Source: Leptospira sp. (lineage in GTDB: Bacteria; Spirochaetota; Leptospiria; Leptospirales; Leptospiraceae). From it: 64,000 bases of DNA. The first letter of the stretch is position 1, and the number at the start of each line of letters is the position of its first letter. Below are positions 18,962-29,223 of this stretch, piece after piece. Below the pieces are notes generated by a model that saw only the letters and a list, made by a program, of their open reading frames with translations, did not search any database and was not told where the DNA came from. The position numbers were made by a program, and so were the translations under genes. Location of the stretch: NCBI GenBank assembly GCA_016742255.1, contig JACVCB010000015.1, forward strand, positions 24,265 to 88,264, given 5' to 3'.

Positions 18962-19324
18962 ATGCCAGAACAAAATCTGTCTCGAAACAAAACGTTAAAC
19001 CTCTACTCTGTCAATTTGGCTGGTGGAGAAAATTGTTCCGAACCATTGCACTTCTACCAATCCATTTTAGGTGGCAAAGTTCTGAAAGAAAGTTTTGGTC
19101 ATGCGGAACTAGAATTGGAGTCTGGTTTACGAATTGTTTTTTCAAAAGAAACGGAACATTGCCCTGTGCGGGGAGGTACCCTCACACTCCAAGTGAGCCA
19201 AAATGAACTGGTAGACAAAATGATTTCCCATTGCCAATTGGTACAAGCCGTTCCAAACCAAGGGTATTCCTTATATGAAGACCGTTGGGGGAATTGGATC
19301 TGGCTTTATTTTGCTAAAAACTGA
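18962..19324 (+). CDS. VOC (glyoxalase/bleomycin-resistance) superfamily protein
   Basis: A 120-residue protein with the VOC beta-alpha-beta-beta-beta pattern of PhnB-like members. YSVNLAGGENCSEPLHFYQSILGGKVL opens the first module, and EDRWGNWIWLYFAKN is the typical closing strand (usually D-x-F-G-N-x-W). Ligand and reaction are unknown; the family spans dioxygenases, isomerases and drug-binding proteins. Its ATG abuts the ATG of the divergent membrane-protein gene in a CATATG palindrome. Its 3' end overlaps the convergent GDPD gene by 19 bp. Confidence 0.8.
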   Translation: MPEQNLSRNKTLNLYSVNLAGGENCSEPLHFYQSILGGKVLKESFGHAELELESGLRIVFSKETEHCPVRGGTLTLQVSQNELVDKMISHCQLVQAVPNQGYSLYEDRWGNWIWLYFAKN

Positions 19325-20070
19325 GCCAAACGATCGGGAAAGTCAGTGATAAGACCCGATACTCCTGCGTCTATGAGAGATTTCCATTCTTCTTCCGTAT
19401 TGGGAGTATAAGGAATCACAAGTAAGGACTCGGAATTACATTTAGATATAAATTCCTTAGAACACGCCGAAAAATGGGGGAGGATCAAATCTGGTTCAAA
19501 TTTCATATAACGTTCGTTTAGCGATTCTTCCTTTTCAATGAGTAGTCCACGTAAAACCTCAGGTTCTTCTTTTCGTACTAAGTCTACAAGTTCCCAATCA
19601 AAACTACTCACCCAAATTCGATTTTGTAATTGGAACTTGCGGATGAGTTTGACAACTGCTTTTGCTAAATCTTCTCGTTCTTCCCTTTTGCCTTCACTTT
19701 TCAGTTCGATATCAAACACAGTTTTTTCAGGCAAAGTTTGTATGATTTGAGATAAGGTTGGAATTTGTTCACCTTCAAAATCCTCGGAGAAAAATCCACC
19801 AGCATCCAGTTCAGCTAACTGACGATAGGGGATCTCGGCAACCTTTCCCTCTCCATCAGTTGTTCGGTCGACTGTAAAATCATGGATGACAACCAGTTCT
19901 CCCGATCCACATAACATGGTATCCAACTCAAAATAATGAGTGGATTCTGATCCAATAAGAAAGGATACGAGCGTATTCTCTGGAGCAAGGCCCCTTGCCC
20001 CTCTATGTCCGATATTGACAGGAGTGTTTCCGAGGAGAGATTGCAAACGTTCGGACCTTGGTTGAAACAT
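19306..20070 (-). CDS. Glycerophosphodiester phosphodiesterase
   Basis: Hydrolyses glycerophosphodiesters (deacylated phospholipids) to glycerol 3-phosphate and an alcohol. About 254 residues with the GDPD TIM-barrel motifs NIGHRGARGLAPENT (catalytic His-Arg and Glu-Asn), FELDTML (metal-binding ExD), VVIHDFTVDRTTDG (second catalytic His), and the barrel strands FDIELKSEG and VSGLITDFPD. No signal peptide, so cytoplasmic (UgpQ-like). The ATG at 20070 has AGGG at a good distance; an ATG at 20100 would overlap the upstream transporter gene. Confidence 0.92.
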   Translation of the reverse strand: MFQPRSERLQSLLGNTPVNIGHRGARGLAPENTLVSFLIGSESTHYFELDTMLCGSGELVVIHDFTVDRTTDGEGKVAEIPYRQLAELDAGGFFSEDFEGEQIPTLSQIIQTLPEKTVFDIELKSEGKREEREDLAKAVVKLIRKFQLQNRIWVSSFDWELVDLVRKEEPEVLRGLLIEKEESLNERYMKFEPDLILPHFSACSKEFISKCNSESLLVIPYTPNTEEEWKSLIDAGVSGLITDFPDRLAQFLAK

Positions 20071-20074
20071 TAGA

Positions 20075-20785
20075 TTACCCTGGTTGGATGGAAGATTCAT
20101 ACCCTTCTTCTTCCATCGCTTCTTTGAACATTTGTTCTTTTAAACTCGTACCCAGGTAACGATCAATGTAAATGTGGATGGCATACAAAACAGGTGTGAT
20201 GAGGATCGCAACTCCCATTTTGTATAAAAAATTGGTACTGGCAATCGATACGAGTTTTGGTACTGGGTGGTACTTTCCAAGGGCAATGAAGATCACGACA
20301 AAGGAGTCAATGAGTTGTGAAATCACAGTGGAACCTGTAGCCCGTAACCAAATGTGTTTTCCCTTTGTTTTTTTTCGTAAAAAATGAAAGGTATGTAAGT
20401 CAATCATCTGGCCAATTACGTATGCGATGATGGAACCAAGGATCACAAGGCCTGAATTGGCAAACACTCGTTCAAAGGAGGCATCATCAATGGGAGAATC
20501 AGGGCTTGCCGGGATTTGAATATCAATGACGATGAGAAGGTAGGCAAATCCAATCATGAGCATCCCAAGAAAGGTTGTGGCTCGCACCACCTTACGCCCA
20601 AAATATTCATTGAGTAAGTCTGTAATGATAAACGTAACAGGAAATGGGATAACACCCATAGTCATGGTAAACCCAAAGGCAAAAAATAATTTACTACCCG
20701 TCAATTCCGCAAGCAGTAAAAAAGTAAGAAAAAAACTGAGTAGGACAGTATAAAGGATCACCGGTTTTTGTTTTAAGGCATTCAT
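20075..20785 (-). CDS. Queuosine precursor transporter (YhhQ/VUT family)
   Basis: A 236-residue inner-membrane protein with six helices. GVIPFPVTFIITDLLNEYFGRK near residues 40-61 is the VUT-1 (DUF165) signature, then AYVIGQMIDLHTFHFLRKKTKGKHIWLRATGSTVISQLIDSFVVIF. In E. coli YhhQ imports preQ0/preQ1 for queuosine tRNA modification. No queuosine biosynthesis gene is in the window, so the salvaged base cannot be told. GGGGAGGAAA precedes the ATG. A preQ1 riboswitch was looked for upstream and not found. Confidence 0.88.
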   Translation of the reverse strand: MNALKQKPVILYTVLLSFFLTFLLLAELTGSKLFFAFGFTMTMGVIPFPVTFIITDLLNEYFGRKVVRATTFLGMLMIGFAYLLIVIDIQIPASPDSPIDDASFERVFANSGLVILGSIIAYVIGQMIDLHTFHFLRKKTKGKHIWLRATGSTVISQLIDSFVVIFIALGKYHPVPKLVSIASTNFLYKMGVAILITPVLYAIHIYIDRYLGTSLKEQMFKEAMEEEGYESSIQPG

Positions 20786-20817
20786 GGATTTCTTTTCCTC
20801 CCCATCTGAATTTCGAC

Positions 20818-20836
20818 TAGGAGAGAAAGGCTCCTA
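20818..20836. promoter_or_regulatory. Short dyad in the yhhQ-like/GH18 divergent gap
   Basis: TAGGAG (20818-20823) and CTCCTA (20831-20836) form a 6-bp inverted repeat with a 7-nt spacer in the 145-bp divergent intergenic region. It could be an operator or leader hairpin for the leftward transporter; nothing else in this gap is recognisable. Confidence 0.25.
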
Positions 20837-20930
20837 AAAAATCATGGGATACAGATAGATAGAGTGGGTTTCGATTAATCTCTACTCTTTTTTTCTGAAC
20901 AGTTCGATAATCAACCTAGAAGAAACGTAT

Positions 20931-22511
20931 ATGTCTGAATCACAATCCCCTAATTCCCCCAAACGCCCACTCTCGAATGTGGCGAAGTATTCGTTATTAT
21001 TTGCCTCTTGGTTCTTTTTATCTGCCATTTCGTTTTATTTGGGAATGAATCTCATGCAAAATTCAGGCTCCACACTGGTTTTGAAAGACCTTCCGAAAAC
21101 GGGAAATACAAACCCAAGTGTAGTCGAAGCATCCACTCCATCTCTTGGCACTCCTTCTGAAATGGAGACGGGAGAGAAAAAAGAAACGAAAGATCCTGTC
21201 ACAGTGGAAGAAGAAGTTGTGGAAACACCAAACTTTGTTCCAGATGAGAACGTAAGTTTTCGTTCTTCCGCATGGTCGACTGACTGGACGGCGATGAAAA
21301 AAACAGTCCACCTCTATAATGAAATCCATCCGTTTATCTATACAATGAAAGGTGGGCTTTCTAATAACGGGGAACTCATTTCCAGTTGGTCAAGTACGTC
21401 TCGAAAGGAACGAGTCCAAGAACTCCGTGCCTTAAATCCAAAAGTCAAAATCATCCCTACCATTTTCCGTTGGGAAAATCCAAAAGAAAAAATCCAAGAG
21501 AACATTGGTATGGGCGGACGAAGTGACATCCGTGACCACCACATCCAAGTGATTGTGAATGAAATCTTGACCTATGGGTATGATGGAATCGACATCGACT
21601 ACGAAGGGATGTCTTGTGATAAAAAAGAAAAGTTCGAAGAATTTTTTGCCCTTCTTGCCAAAGAAGTTCATAAAAAAGGAAAACTCATCTCTGTTGCAGT
21701 CCATCCAAAAACCCCAGCAGAAAAATCAAAAAAGAAAGAACTCCAATGCCGTGGACTCTCTAAACCAATCCACTTAGACTTCCGTGAAAACTGGAGAGGA
21801 CCAACTACCCATGATTATGAATTCCTTGCTAAACACGCAGACCGTGTGAAAATTATGGCGTATGAACTCCACCCAAGGAAATACCATAACCCAGGTCCTG
21901 GTCCACAAGCACCTAACGTTTGGTTAAAAGACATCATCACTTACGCGAAAAAAAGGGTCCCAACCCACAAACTTTATATGGCGATTCCAACCTATGGGTA
22001 TGACTGGGCTCTCAATTGTAAGGCATCTGCGAAAGCAATTTACCATTCTGATGCACAAAGGATTAAATCCGGTACCCATAAAAACCGCCAACCCACTGAT
22101 ATCAACCGGATCTTAAATGAAGAAAATAAAGTGGCAAGTTGGAGAAACTTATCGAAGTTTTCGGACATTCATAAAAACCGAGCATATGAAGATCCATCCT
22201 TATGGTATACAAGTGGTGGTTGTGACCGAGTTGCATTTTACATGAACAGACGTGCTTTTGAAGAAAAAATGACCCTTCTTCGTAAGTATGATTTGGGTGG
22301 ATTTTCGTTCTGGCAACTAGTGACGGATAATGACCCAGAGATCAATGTGTATTTGAGTAAACTCGTACAAGGCCAACTTCCACCTGTGGAAAAGGCAAAA
22401 GACGAAGAGGAACCAAAGGAAGAAACAACGATCCAAAATTTGGAATCAAAAGAAGCTCTGAAAGTTTCCAATTCACAATCTAAATCCAAAACTAAAACAA
22501 AACAGTTTTAA
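20931..22511 (+). CDS. Membrane-anchored glycoside hydrolase family 18 protein
   Basis: A 526-residue protein: cytoplasmic start, one membrane anchor (about 19-41), a Thr/Pro/Glu-rich linker to about residue 105, and a GH18 TIM barrel (about 115-470). The catalytic signature DGIDIDYEG is complete, with the acid at Glu225. Downstream strands VKIMAYELHP and LYMAIPTYGYDW are also GH18-like. Related anchored GH18 enzymes act on peptidoglycan or other GlcNAc polymers at the cell surface, a role inferred here. The C-terminal 55 residues are Lys/Glu/Ser-rich and disordered. The sua5 gene begins 1 bp after its stop. Confidence 0.88.
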   Translation: MSESQSPNSPKRPLSNVAKYSLLFASWFFLSAISFYLGMNLMQNSGSTLVLKDLPKTGNTNPSVVEASTPSLGTPSEMETGEKKETKDPVTVEEEVVETPNFVPDENVSFRSSAWSTDWTAMKKTVHLYNEIHPFIYTMKGGLSNNGELISSWSSTSRKERVQELRALNPKVKIIPTIFRWENPKEKIQENIGMGGRSDIRDHHIQVIVNEILTYGYDGIDIDYEGMSCDKKEKFEEFFALLAKEVHKKGKLISVAVHPKTPAEKSKKKELQCRGLSKPIHLDFRENWRGPTTHDYEFLAKHADRVKIMAYELHPRKYHNPGPGPQAPNVWLKDIITYAKKRVPTHKLYMAIPTYGYDWALNCKASAKAIYHSDAQRIKSGTHKNRQPTDINRILNEENKVASWRNLSKFSDIHKNRAYEDPSLWYTSGGCDRVAFYMNRRAFEEKMTLLRKYDLGGFSFWQLVTDNDPEINVYLSKLVQGQLPPVEKAKDEEEPKEETTIQNLESKEALKVSNSQSKSKTKTKQF

Positions 22512-22512
22512 C

Positions 22513-23505
22513 ATGAAAACACTTATCTCTTCGGATGTTCGTTTGCTTGCGGGCCTCATCCGAAAGGGAGGAGTGGTTGTTTTTCCCACAGAGACAGTTT
22601 TCGGGATCGGTGCTTCTAGTTTTAACGAAGAGGCTTGCAAACGAATCTACAAAATCAAAGGGAGACCCAGTGACAACCCTCTCATCGCTCATTTTTCTAC
22701 GATAGAAGCCATCAAATCTGTCTGTGAAGTGAGTGAAGTTGCAGTACGATTGTTATGCGAGTTTGCACCAGGACCTATCACACTTGTCCTTCCTAAAAAA
22801 AATTTAAAAGTTTTTCCAAAAGAGATGCCAACCCTTGGAGTGCGGATTCCCAAAAATCCAATCATTCGTGAGTGGATTGAGAAATGTGGCTCACCAATCT
22901 CTGCTCCTTCAGCTAATATATCGGGTAGACCTTCTCTAACTCGTATGACCGATGTTTTGCGTTATTTTGATGGGATTGTGGATGGAATTTTAGTGACTGA
23001 GGAACCAAGTTTGGGAATTGAATCTACTGTGGTTGGATTGTTTGAAGATCCTCCTGTTTTGTTACGGCCAGGTTCCATTGAGTCAAATGAGCTCAAGCGA
23101 TTGATCCCAAATTTAGTTTTGCCAAATTCAATTACGGAAAGAGGAGAGTTTGTTCCACCGAGTCCAGGGATGAAATACAAACACTATTCTCCCAAAGCGA
23201 ACGTGAAACTCCTTCCTTCCGAAACATTCGTTTCGAAGTTTCTCCAATGTGGGAACAATTCCGACACTGCTTGGATTGGGTTTTCCTTCGCACCTGCAGA
23301 GGGTCACGATAATCCGACTCATCAATTCCATCCCACTCGAGTGAAACTTGTTTCTTCCAACTGGGAATACAGCTCGGCACTCTATGCTTTTTTTGAAGCT
23401 TGTGACCAACTGGGTATAGAAGCCATCTATTGTGAAGAACCAAAGGAGGAGACAGGCAAAGAAGGCCTTCTCAATCGTTTGCAGAAAGCCTCAGAAGGGA
23501 ACTAA
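22513..23505 (+). CDS. L-threonylcarbamoyladenylate synthase, Sua5 type
   Basis: Makes threonylcarbamoyl-AMP from threonine, bicarbonate and ATP for the t6A37 modification of tRNAs reading ANN codons. The YrdC domain covers about residues 1-195: GGVVVFPTETVFGIGAS, KIKGRPSDNPLIAH, PGPITLVLPK and SAPSANISGRPS. The linker SPGMKYKHYSPKA and a C-terminal Sua5 domain (to 330) make this the long Sua5 form rather than short TsaC. It directly follows the GH18 gene, but no functional link is evident. Confidence 0.93.
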   Translation: MKTLISSDVRLLAGLIRKGGVVVFPTETVFGIGASSFNEEACKRIYKIKGRPSDNPLIAHFSTIEAIKSVCEVSEVAVRLLCEFAPGPITLVLPKKNLKVFPKEMPTLGVRIPKNPIIREWIEKCGSPISAPSANISGRPSLTRMTDVLRYFDGIVDGILVTEEPSLGIESTVVGLFEDPPVLLRPGSIESNELKRLIPNLVLPNSITERGEFVPPSPGMKYKHYSPKANVKLLPSETFVSKFLQCGNNSDTAWIGFSFAPAEGHDNPTHQFHPTRVKLVSSNWEYSSALYAFFEACDQLGIEAIYCEEPKEETGKEGLLNRLQKASEGN

Positions 23506-23603
23506 ATTCGAATCATTTCCTGTCCAGATTTCCACTCAGAACATATCAAAACGGATTCTATACCCGCAATCGTTTGGACTTCCATTTTGAATTCGTACGA
23601 AAA

Positions 23604-25259
23604 TTACCTTCGATTTTTCCAATGGAGTTTGGTATGAGAAAGGAGAGACACCTCACCAAGTGATTCCAAAAGATTCAATTCAGACAAAAGTCCACCGAGT
23701 AGTGGTATTTTATTTTTCAGATTGTAAGCTGGTAATTCTTCAGTCACAAAAATTGCCTTTCCACCTAACTTTTCTTTGACGAATTTGATGGCATCGAGTA
23801 ATCCACCGAGTGAATCGACAATATTATTTTCTGTGGTAGGTAAATATACCCTTCCCATTCCAATTTTAGGGAGGGTCTCCAGTGGAATATTTCTACCTTC
23901 TGATACTCGGCGGTAAAACAAGGCTTCTATTTTTTTGATTTGGGATTCTAGATACAAAATACTTTGTTTGGAAAGTGGTTGGAATTCGGAATGGATGTCT
24001 CGGAACGGATAAAACCCAACGGCTTCCTTATTCAATTGAAACTTCTTATATAATTTTTGTAAATTGGCACGGATGCTTACGGCACCAATGGAACCTGTGA
24101 TACAAACGGGGGAAGCAGTGATATGGTCAGTGGCAGTGGCTATATAATAACCACCACTTGCAACTGTATCTTTAAAGTAAGCAGTTACTAGTTTTGATTT
24201 TTTTAATTCTAAGATCTCTTGGTGGATTTGTTCTGAGTAAAATGCAGATCCCCCCGGTGAGGAAATTTCTAAGATGACAGCTTTTATTTTTTTATCTTCC
24301 GCTAATGCTTGCAAAGTGGGAATTAGGGAGAAGGCTTCAATTTTACCATTTTCTCTATTTTTATGTAAGTAATCTCCGCCAGTAATGTTTCCATCGATTG
24401 GAAGTACAACCACTTCCAATTTTCTTTTTGGAATCAGTGAAAAATCTTTTATCGCTTGGTAAAGAACGGGAAAACTAGGTGAATAAATTTTTCGATCTTC
24501 ACTAAAAAATTCAGTCTCAGTTTTGATTCCTTGGATGATACCCGCAGAAAGTAAATCATCAGCTGATAACATCGGTTTGTAAAAAAGGGATTCTAGAGAT
24601 TTTTTTCCGCCCGTGAGTGCCTCTAAAATTACCGAACGTAGGTTGAGAATGAGTGATTCTAAATTCTTTTTTGCCTCTTTTGAAAATTCGCCGCGAGTGA
24701 AACTTTCTGCAAAGGACTTATAGGGACCCGAGGCAAAGGCTTGCACTTCAATACCCCATGTTTTTAAAAATTTACCAAAAAACATCGGTTCGGCGCTCGG
24801 TAGCATCAAAGTAAATTCGGATTCCGGGGCAAGGTAAGTTTCATTTGCGACTGTGAGTAACAGTAAAGTCCCAAGTCCACCTTCTTTGGCAAACATCCGA
24901 ATGGTTTTCCCAGAATCTCGAATGGCCATGAGTTCGTTTCTGATTTCATAAAACTCAGAAAGTGTCCATTCTAATGGAGGTAAATTGATATCAAGTGATT
25001 TGATTTTTGGATTTTTTCTGATGGTTGCGAGTAATATGAGAAGTTCCAATCTTGTAATGGTTTCTTCTTTCCCTTGGAGTTTTTTGACAAAATAGGATTT
25101 GTATGAGTCCTCAAACCGAGGTGGCATTTCCAATTCATACACATCACGGCCTCTTTGGAATAGGAGGCTTAGACGTAGATAAATTAGGTACAAAAGGCGG
25201 AAGGGCAAAAAAAGAATCAAAAAAAGAATTCGAAACACAGGCAGTCCTCTTCCTTCCAT
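23604..25259 (-). CDS. sppA: Signal peptide peptidase SppA, long (67K) type
   Basis: Membrane-anchored S49 serine peptidase that degrades cleaved signal peptides in the periplasm. The 551 residues contain an N-terminal anchor (8-34) and two tandem S49 folds. The lysine general base is in [11 protein letters not shown] (Lys181) of the first fold and the nucleophile in [11 protein letters not shown] (Ser368) of the second, as in E. coli SppA, with [13 protein letters not shown] and TGSIGAV also conserved. It diverges from uvrA with about 20 bp between start codons, so the two promoters must overlap each other or the coding regions. Confidence 0.92.
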   Translation of the reverse strand: MEGRGLPVFRILFLILFLPFRLLYLIYLRLSLLFQRGRDVYELEMPPRFEDSYKSYFVKKLQGKEETITRLELLILLATIRKNPKIKSLDINLPPLEWTLSEFYEIRNELMAIRDSGKTIRMFAKEGGLGTLLLLTVANETYLAPESEFTLMLPSAEPMFFGKFLKTWGIEVQAFASGPYKSFAESFTRGEFSKEAKKNLESLILNLRSVILEALTGGKKSLESLFYKPMLSADDLLSAGIIQGIKTETEFFSEDRKIYSPSFPVLYQAIKDFSLIPKRKLEVVVLPIDGNITGGDYLHKNRENGKIEAFSLIPTLQALAEDKKIKAVILEISSPGGSAFYSEQIHQEILELKKSKLVTAYFKDTVASGGYYIATATDHITASPVCITGSIGAVSIRANLQKLYKKFQLNKEAVGFYPFRDIHSEFQPLSKQSILYLESQIKKIEALFYRRVSEGRNIPLETLPKIGMGRVYLPTTENNIVDSLGGLLDAIKFVKEKLGGKAIFVTEELPAYNLKNKIPLLGGLLSELNLLESLGEVSLLSHTKLHWKNRR

Positions 25260-25279
25260 TCCTTAAAATTCTTTCCAGA

Positions 25280-28171
25280 ATGAAAGAGGAAAACAAGCTA
25301 TCCGATGTGGATTCCTTTATTCGTATTCGTGGCGCTCGTGAACATAACCTAAAAAACCTAAACCTCGACATTCCGAGAGACAAACTAGTGGTCATCACTG
25401 GTCTTTCGGGTTCTGGGAAGTCATCTCTTGCCTTTGATACCATCTATGCAGAAGGGCAAAGGCGGTATGTGGAATCCCTTTCCAGTTATGCCAGACAATT
25501 CCTCGGTCAAATGGAAAAACCAGAAGTAGACCAAATTGAGGGTTTAAGTCCTGCCATCTCCATCGAACAAAAAACCACTCATCGTAACCCTCGTTCAACG
25601 GTGGGAACTGTCACTGAGATTTACGATTACTTACGTTTGTTATACGCTCGTGTTGGAAAACCCCATTGTCCAAAATGTGGGACGGCAATCTCTAGTTTGT
25701 CAGTAGACCAAATCACAGACAGGATTAATATTTTCCCAGAAGGAACTAAACTTCAGATCCTTGCTCCTGTCATCCAAGGGAAAAAAGGAGAACACAAAGA
25801 AGTCCTGGAACGGTTCAAAAAGGAAGGGTTCAACAGGGTTCGTGTGAATGGAGAAGTGTATTCCCTCGAAGATGAGATTCCCTTAAAGAAAAACTTTAAA
25901 GCTGACATCGATATTGTTGTGGATCGGATCGTGATGAAACCAGGGATCCAATCTCGATTGTCGGATTCTGTGGAAACGGCTCTCAAAACAGCTGATGGAA
26001 TTGTCGTTGTGGAAGACGGTGAAAAAGACCATCTTTTTTCCCAGAAACTTTCCTGTCCCAAATGTGATGATGTCAGTATCCCAGAACTCACTCCAAGGTT
26101 ATTTTCTTTTAACTCTCCCTTTGGTGCTTGTTCCAATTGTGATGGACTTGGTGCCTTACTCGAATTTGATGAAGCACTCCTTGTAACAGATAGAGAAGCT
26201 TCTCTTGCGGAAGGTTGTATCGAAGCTTGGGGTGGATCTAAATCCAATTCTTATTGGTATATGGCCACCATACAGGCGTTATCTAAAAAATTGAAATTTA
26301 ATTTAAATACTCCTTGGAAAGATTTATCGGACAAGGTAAAAAATACAATCCTTCATGGTGATGCATCCATTCACATTGATTATGATTTTCGGGGTGCCAA
26401 TTCTCATTATGAATTTTCTCGTAATTATGAAGGAGTGATTCCCAATCTAAAACGCCGATACAAAGAAACAAAATCAGATTCCATGCGCCAATGGTTTGAA
26501 TCCTTTATGACAAACCATGATTGTGATGAGTGCCATGGCAAACGACTACGAAAGGAAGCACTTGCTGTCAAGGTGCAAGGGATTGGGATTGATGCCTATA
26601 CAGGTTTTTCCATTGAAAAGGCACTTGAATTCACAAAACAATCGGAATACAAGGGTGCAGAAGACACCATCTCCAAACCCATCCTAAAAGAGATCTTACA
26701 AAGGTTACATTTTTTAAATGATGTGGGAGTCGGATATCTAAATCTCAGCCGTTCTGCTGGAACGTTGTCTGGGGGAGAGATGCAACGGATTCGCCTCGCC
26801 ACCCAAATTGGATCTCGGCTTATGGGAGTTCTTTATATCTTAGATGAACCTTCCATTGGACTCCACCAAAGGGACAATACAAAACTTGTACAAACCTTAA
26901 AGGGACTTCGCAATTTAGGAAATACTGTCCTCGTAGTCGAACATGACAAAGAGACGATGGAAGAAGCTGATTTTATCGTGGATATGGGTCCTGGTGCTGG
27001 TGTCCACGGCGGGGAAATTGTTGCGTTTGGAACTCCCGAACAAATCAAAAAAGACAAACATTCGGTAACTGGAAAATTTTTATCGGGTGAAAAACGAATC
27101 TCCATGCCAGAAACAAGAAGGTCTGGGAATGGTAAATTTTTAAAAATTACAGGTGCTTCGCATAACAACCTTAAGAATATCGATGTATCCATTCCGCTAG
27201 GTACTTTAACTGTTGTTACTGGGGTTTCTGGCTCTGGAAAATCCACCTTAATCAATGAAATTCTCTACAAGGAACTCGCAAGTTCCGTGATGGGGATGAA
27301 ACTTGTTCCAGGCAAACATAAAAAGATATTAGGCAAGGAACAAATTGACAAGGTCATTAATATTGACCAGTCAGCCATTGGAAGAACGCCACGTTCAAAT
27401 CCCGCTACCTATACTGGTTTATTCACTTTTGTGCGTGAACTTTATAGTGGTTTAGAAGAAGCAAAAGTGAGGGGATATGGTCCTGGTAGGTTTAGTTTTA
27501 ATGTGGCTGGGGGAAGGTGTGAAAAATGTGAAGGAGATGGGATCTTAAAAATTGAAATGCATTTCCTTCCTGATATTTATGTGGAATGTGAAGTGTGTAA
27601 AGGAAAACGATACAACCGCGAAACATTGGAAGTAAAATACAAAGGAAAAAATATTTCAGATGTTTTGGAGATGACTGTCGAAGAGGCAGTTGTGTTTTTT
27701 GAAAACATTCCGAATCTTAAACGAAAGTTAGACACCCTGATGGATGTTGGTTTAGGTTACATCAAACTTGGGCAAGCAGCTACAACTTTTTCTGGTGGGG
27801 AAGCACAAAGGATTAAACTTTCCACAGAACTTTCCAAACGCCCTACAGGTAAAACACTATATATCTTAGATGAACCGACAACGGGTCTGCATTTTGAAGA
27901 CATTGAAAAACTTTTGTCCGTTTTACAAGTATTAGTGGATAAAGGAAATTCGATGGTCATCATTGAACACAATTTGGATGTGATCAAAGCTGGCGACTAC
28001 ATCATCGACATTGGCCCAGAAGGGGGAGATGGTGGTGGTGAAGTCATTGCCACAGGTACTCCAGAAGAAGTTGTTACAGTGAAACGATCGTTTACCGGTC
28101 AATACCTGAAAAAAGTATTGGAAGAAGAAAAGGTTCTTGATGCCAAACAGGCAAAGAAAAAGGGAAAATAG
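25280..28171 (+). CDS. uvrA: Excinuclease ABC subunit A
   Basis: DNA-damage recognition ATPase of nucleotide excision repair. About 963 residues from the ATG at 25280 (E. coli 940). The frame is open 59 residues further upstream, but that part lies antisense in sppA and is not UvrA-like. Walker A motifs are GLSGSGKSS (41-49) and GVSGSGKST; signatures are [13 protein letters not shown] and [13 protein letters not shown]. Zinc modules appear as CPKCG, CPKC, and CEKCEGDG with [10 protein letters not shown]. UvrBC partners are not in the window. Its stop is 5 bp before the next gene. Confidence 0.97.
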   Translation: MKEENKLSDVDSFIRIRGAREHNLKNLNLDIPRDKLVVITGLSGSGKSSLAFDTIYAEGQRRYVESLSSYARQFLGQMEKPEVDQIEGLSPAISIEQKTTHRNPRSTVGTVTEIYDYLRLLYARVGKPHCPKCGTAISSLSVDQITDRINIFPEGTKLQILAPVIQGKKGEHKEVLERFKKEGFNRVRVNGEVYSLEDEIPLKKNFKADIDIVVDRIVMKPGIQSRLSDSVETALKTADGIVVVEDGEKDHLFSQKLSCPKCDDVSIPELTPRLFSFNSPFGACSNCDGLGALLEFDEALLVTDREASLAEGCIEAWGGSKSNSYWYMATIQALSKKLKFNLNTPWKDLSDKVKNTILHGDASIHIDYDFRGANSHYEFSRNYEGVIPNLKRRYKETKSDSMRQWFESFMTNHDCDECHGKRLRKEALAVKVQGIGIDAYTGFSIEKALEFTKQSEYKGAEDTISKPILKEILQRLHFLNDVGVGYLNLSRSAGTLSGGEMQRIRLATQIGSRLMGVLYILDEPSIGLHQRDNTKLVQTLKGLRNLGNTVLVVEHDKETMEEADFIVDMGPGAGVHGGEIVAFGTPEQIKKDKHSVTGKFLSGEKRISMPETRRSGNGKFLKITGASHNNLKNIDVSIPLGTLTVVTGVSGSGKSTLINEILYKELASSVMGMKLVPGKHKKILGKEQIDKVINIDQSAIGRTPRSNPATYTGLFTFVRELYSGLEEAKVRGYGPGRFSFNVAGGRCEKCEGDGILKIEMHFLPDIYVECEVCKGKRYNRETLEVKYKGKNISDVLEMTVEEAVVFFENIPNLKRKLDTLMDVGLGYIKLGQAATTFSGGEAQRIKLSTELSKRPTGKTLYILDEPTTGLHFEDIEKLLSVLQVLVDKGNSMVIIEHNLDVIKAGDYIIDIGPEGGDGGGEVIATGTPEEVVTVKRSFTGQYLKKVLEEEKVLDAKQAKKKGK

Positions 28172-28176
28172 AATCT

Positions 28177-29175
28177 ATGGATGAATCTCCTTACCATTTA
28201 TTTGCCAATTATGGTGAAAAAGATTCAATTTTTCCAAAAACAGTAGTTGAAAAAAATGGGTTTTACCGCAGTTGGAAGCCATATCTTTTTGCTTCTGGTT
28301 TTTATGACTTTATCTTAGGAAAAGAATCATATTTCGAATTCCAAAATAAAATCTCAACACTTGCAGAGGAACCAAATGGAGTATCTCTTGCTCTCTCTTG
28401 TATGGTTGAGGTGAATGTAGCAGGGGGGATCCTCCTTCATTCCAAGTACCCAAATCCTGGTTCCCATTTTGTATGGGATGCATTTCTCGGGGTAACACCA
28501 CCAATCATTCTATCAGTTGGAGTAAGTGAACCTGGGTTTGAAGGGAAAATAAAAAAATTACAATCGTCTGTTACATCTGAAAAACTAACAGGAATTAAGT
28601 CATTTGTCACAAATGGGGGCGAAGCAAATTATATATTTTGGGTTACAAAAAAAGAAAATGTAAATCCTGTTTACATTGTTCCCATACCCAAAGAAACAAA
28701 TCATCCCTGTGTGGTCACTAAAGAAAGTTTCCATACTGACTTTACGCCACTGGTCAGTCATTTGAAAATCCAAGTGAAAGACTTACCGATTTCATCTGGG
28801 AGTATCCTGATTGATGATTATGGTGAGTTGGGTTTGGAATTGAGGCTCAAGGAATTGTGTTCGCTTGTGTCTCTTCTGATTGGAAAAACCAAGGTATTAT
28901 CTACATACGATTCCGATCTGAATCTGGAACGTAACAAACTCATCCAGTGGAAAGAATCCTTTCTCCATGGTTTCGACGGAAATCCCATAAAAGAGAAGTT
29001 ACTGGAAGGATTTCCCTATCCAATTTTACCTCTTTTGCTCACTGTGACAAGGTATTACCAATTGGAGAAACCGGAAGACTTAAAAACCATTGATCCCGAT
29101 TGGCAACTATTTGTCTGGGAAGATTCTTTGACCAAATACCTTACACAATTAAAAAAACGAAACCAAACTTCCTAA
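28177..29175 (+). CDS. Divergent acyl-CoA dehydrogenase-like protein, possibly non-catalytic
   Basis: A 332-residue protein with faint but ordered similarity to acyl-CoA dehydrogenases: SVGVSEPGFEGK (113-124) sits where the family has A-L-TEP-x-x-GS. LTGIKSFVTNGGEAN (137-151) matches the L-x-G-x-K-x-(F/W)-ITNG-x-x-A beta-domain segment. The C-terminal helical domain is short, and I see no catalytic glutamate or FAD-contact motif. It may bind acyl groups without oxidising them, or be a relic. It follows uvrA closely (5 bp) and converges with the CDF gene. Specific function unassigned. Confidence 0.6.
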   Translation: MDESPYHLFANYGEKDSIFPKTVVEKNGFYRSWKPYLFASGFYDFILGKESYFEFQNKISTLAEEPNGVSLALSCMVEVNVAGGILLHSKYPNPGSHFVWDAFLGVTPPIILSVGVSEPGFEGKIKKLQSSVTSEKLTGIKSFVTNGGEANYIFWVTKKENVNPVYIVPIPKETNHPCVVTKESFHTDFTPLVSHLKIQVKDLPISSGSILIDDYGELGLELRLKELCSLVSLLIGKTKVLSTYDSDLNLERNKLIQWKESFLHGFDGNPIKEKLLEGFPYPILPLLLTVTRYYQLEKPEDLKTIDPDWQLFVWEDSLTKYLTQLKKRNQTS

Positions 29176-29223
29176 CTCCTAAAAAAACCAAAGTTAGGTG
29201 ATGGTTGATGAGTATCCCAAGAA

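Noticed and set aside
20786..20930. preQ1 riboswitch upstream of the YhhQ-type transporter
   Set aside because: On the minus strand a small TAGAG/CTCTA stem exists, but the A-rich tail and the conserved loop of preQ1-I are missing. Only a weak dyad was kept as a low-confidence site.
23592..23601. Palindrome TTCGTACGAA between sua5 and sppA
   Set aside because: Ten-base palindromes are common by chance, and the site is between convergent genes, an unlikely operator position.
25103..25279. 59-residue N-terminal extension of UvrA
   Set aside because: It is antisense to the sppA coding sequence and has no UvrA similarity. The protein fits family length from the ATG at 25280.
29171..29198. Hairpin CCTAAC...GTTAGG between the acyl-CoA-dehydrogenase-like and CDF genes
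   Set aside because: Only 6 bp with a 16-nt loop and no T-run after the stem on the plus strand. Insufficient to call a terminator.
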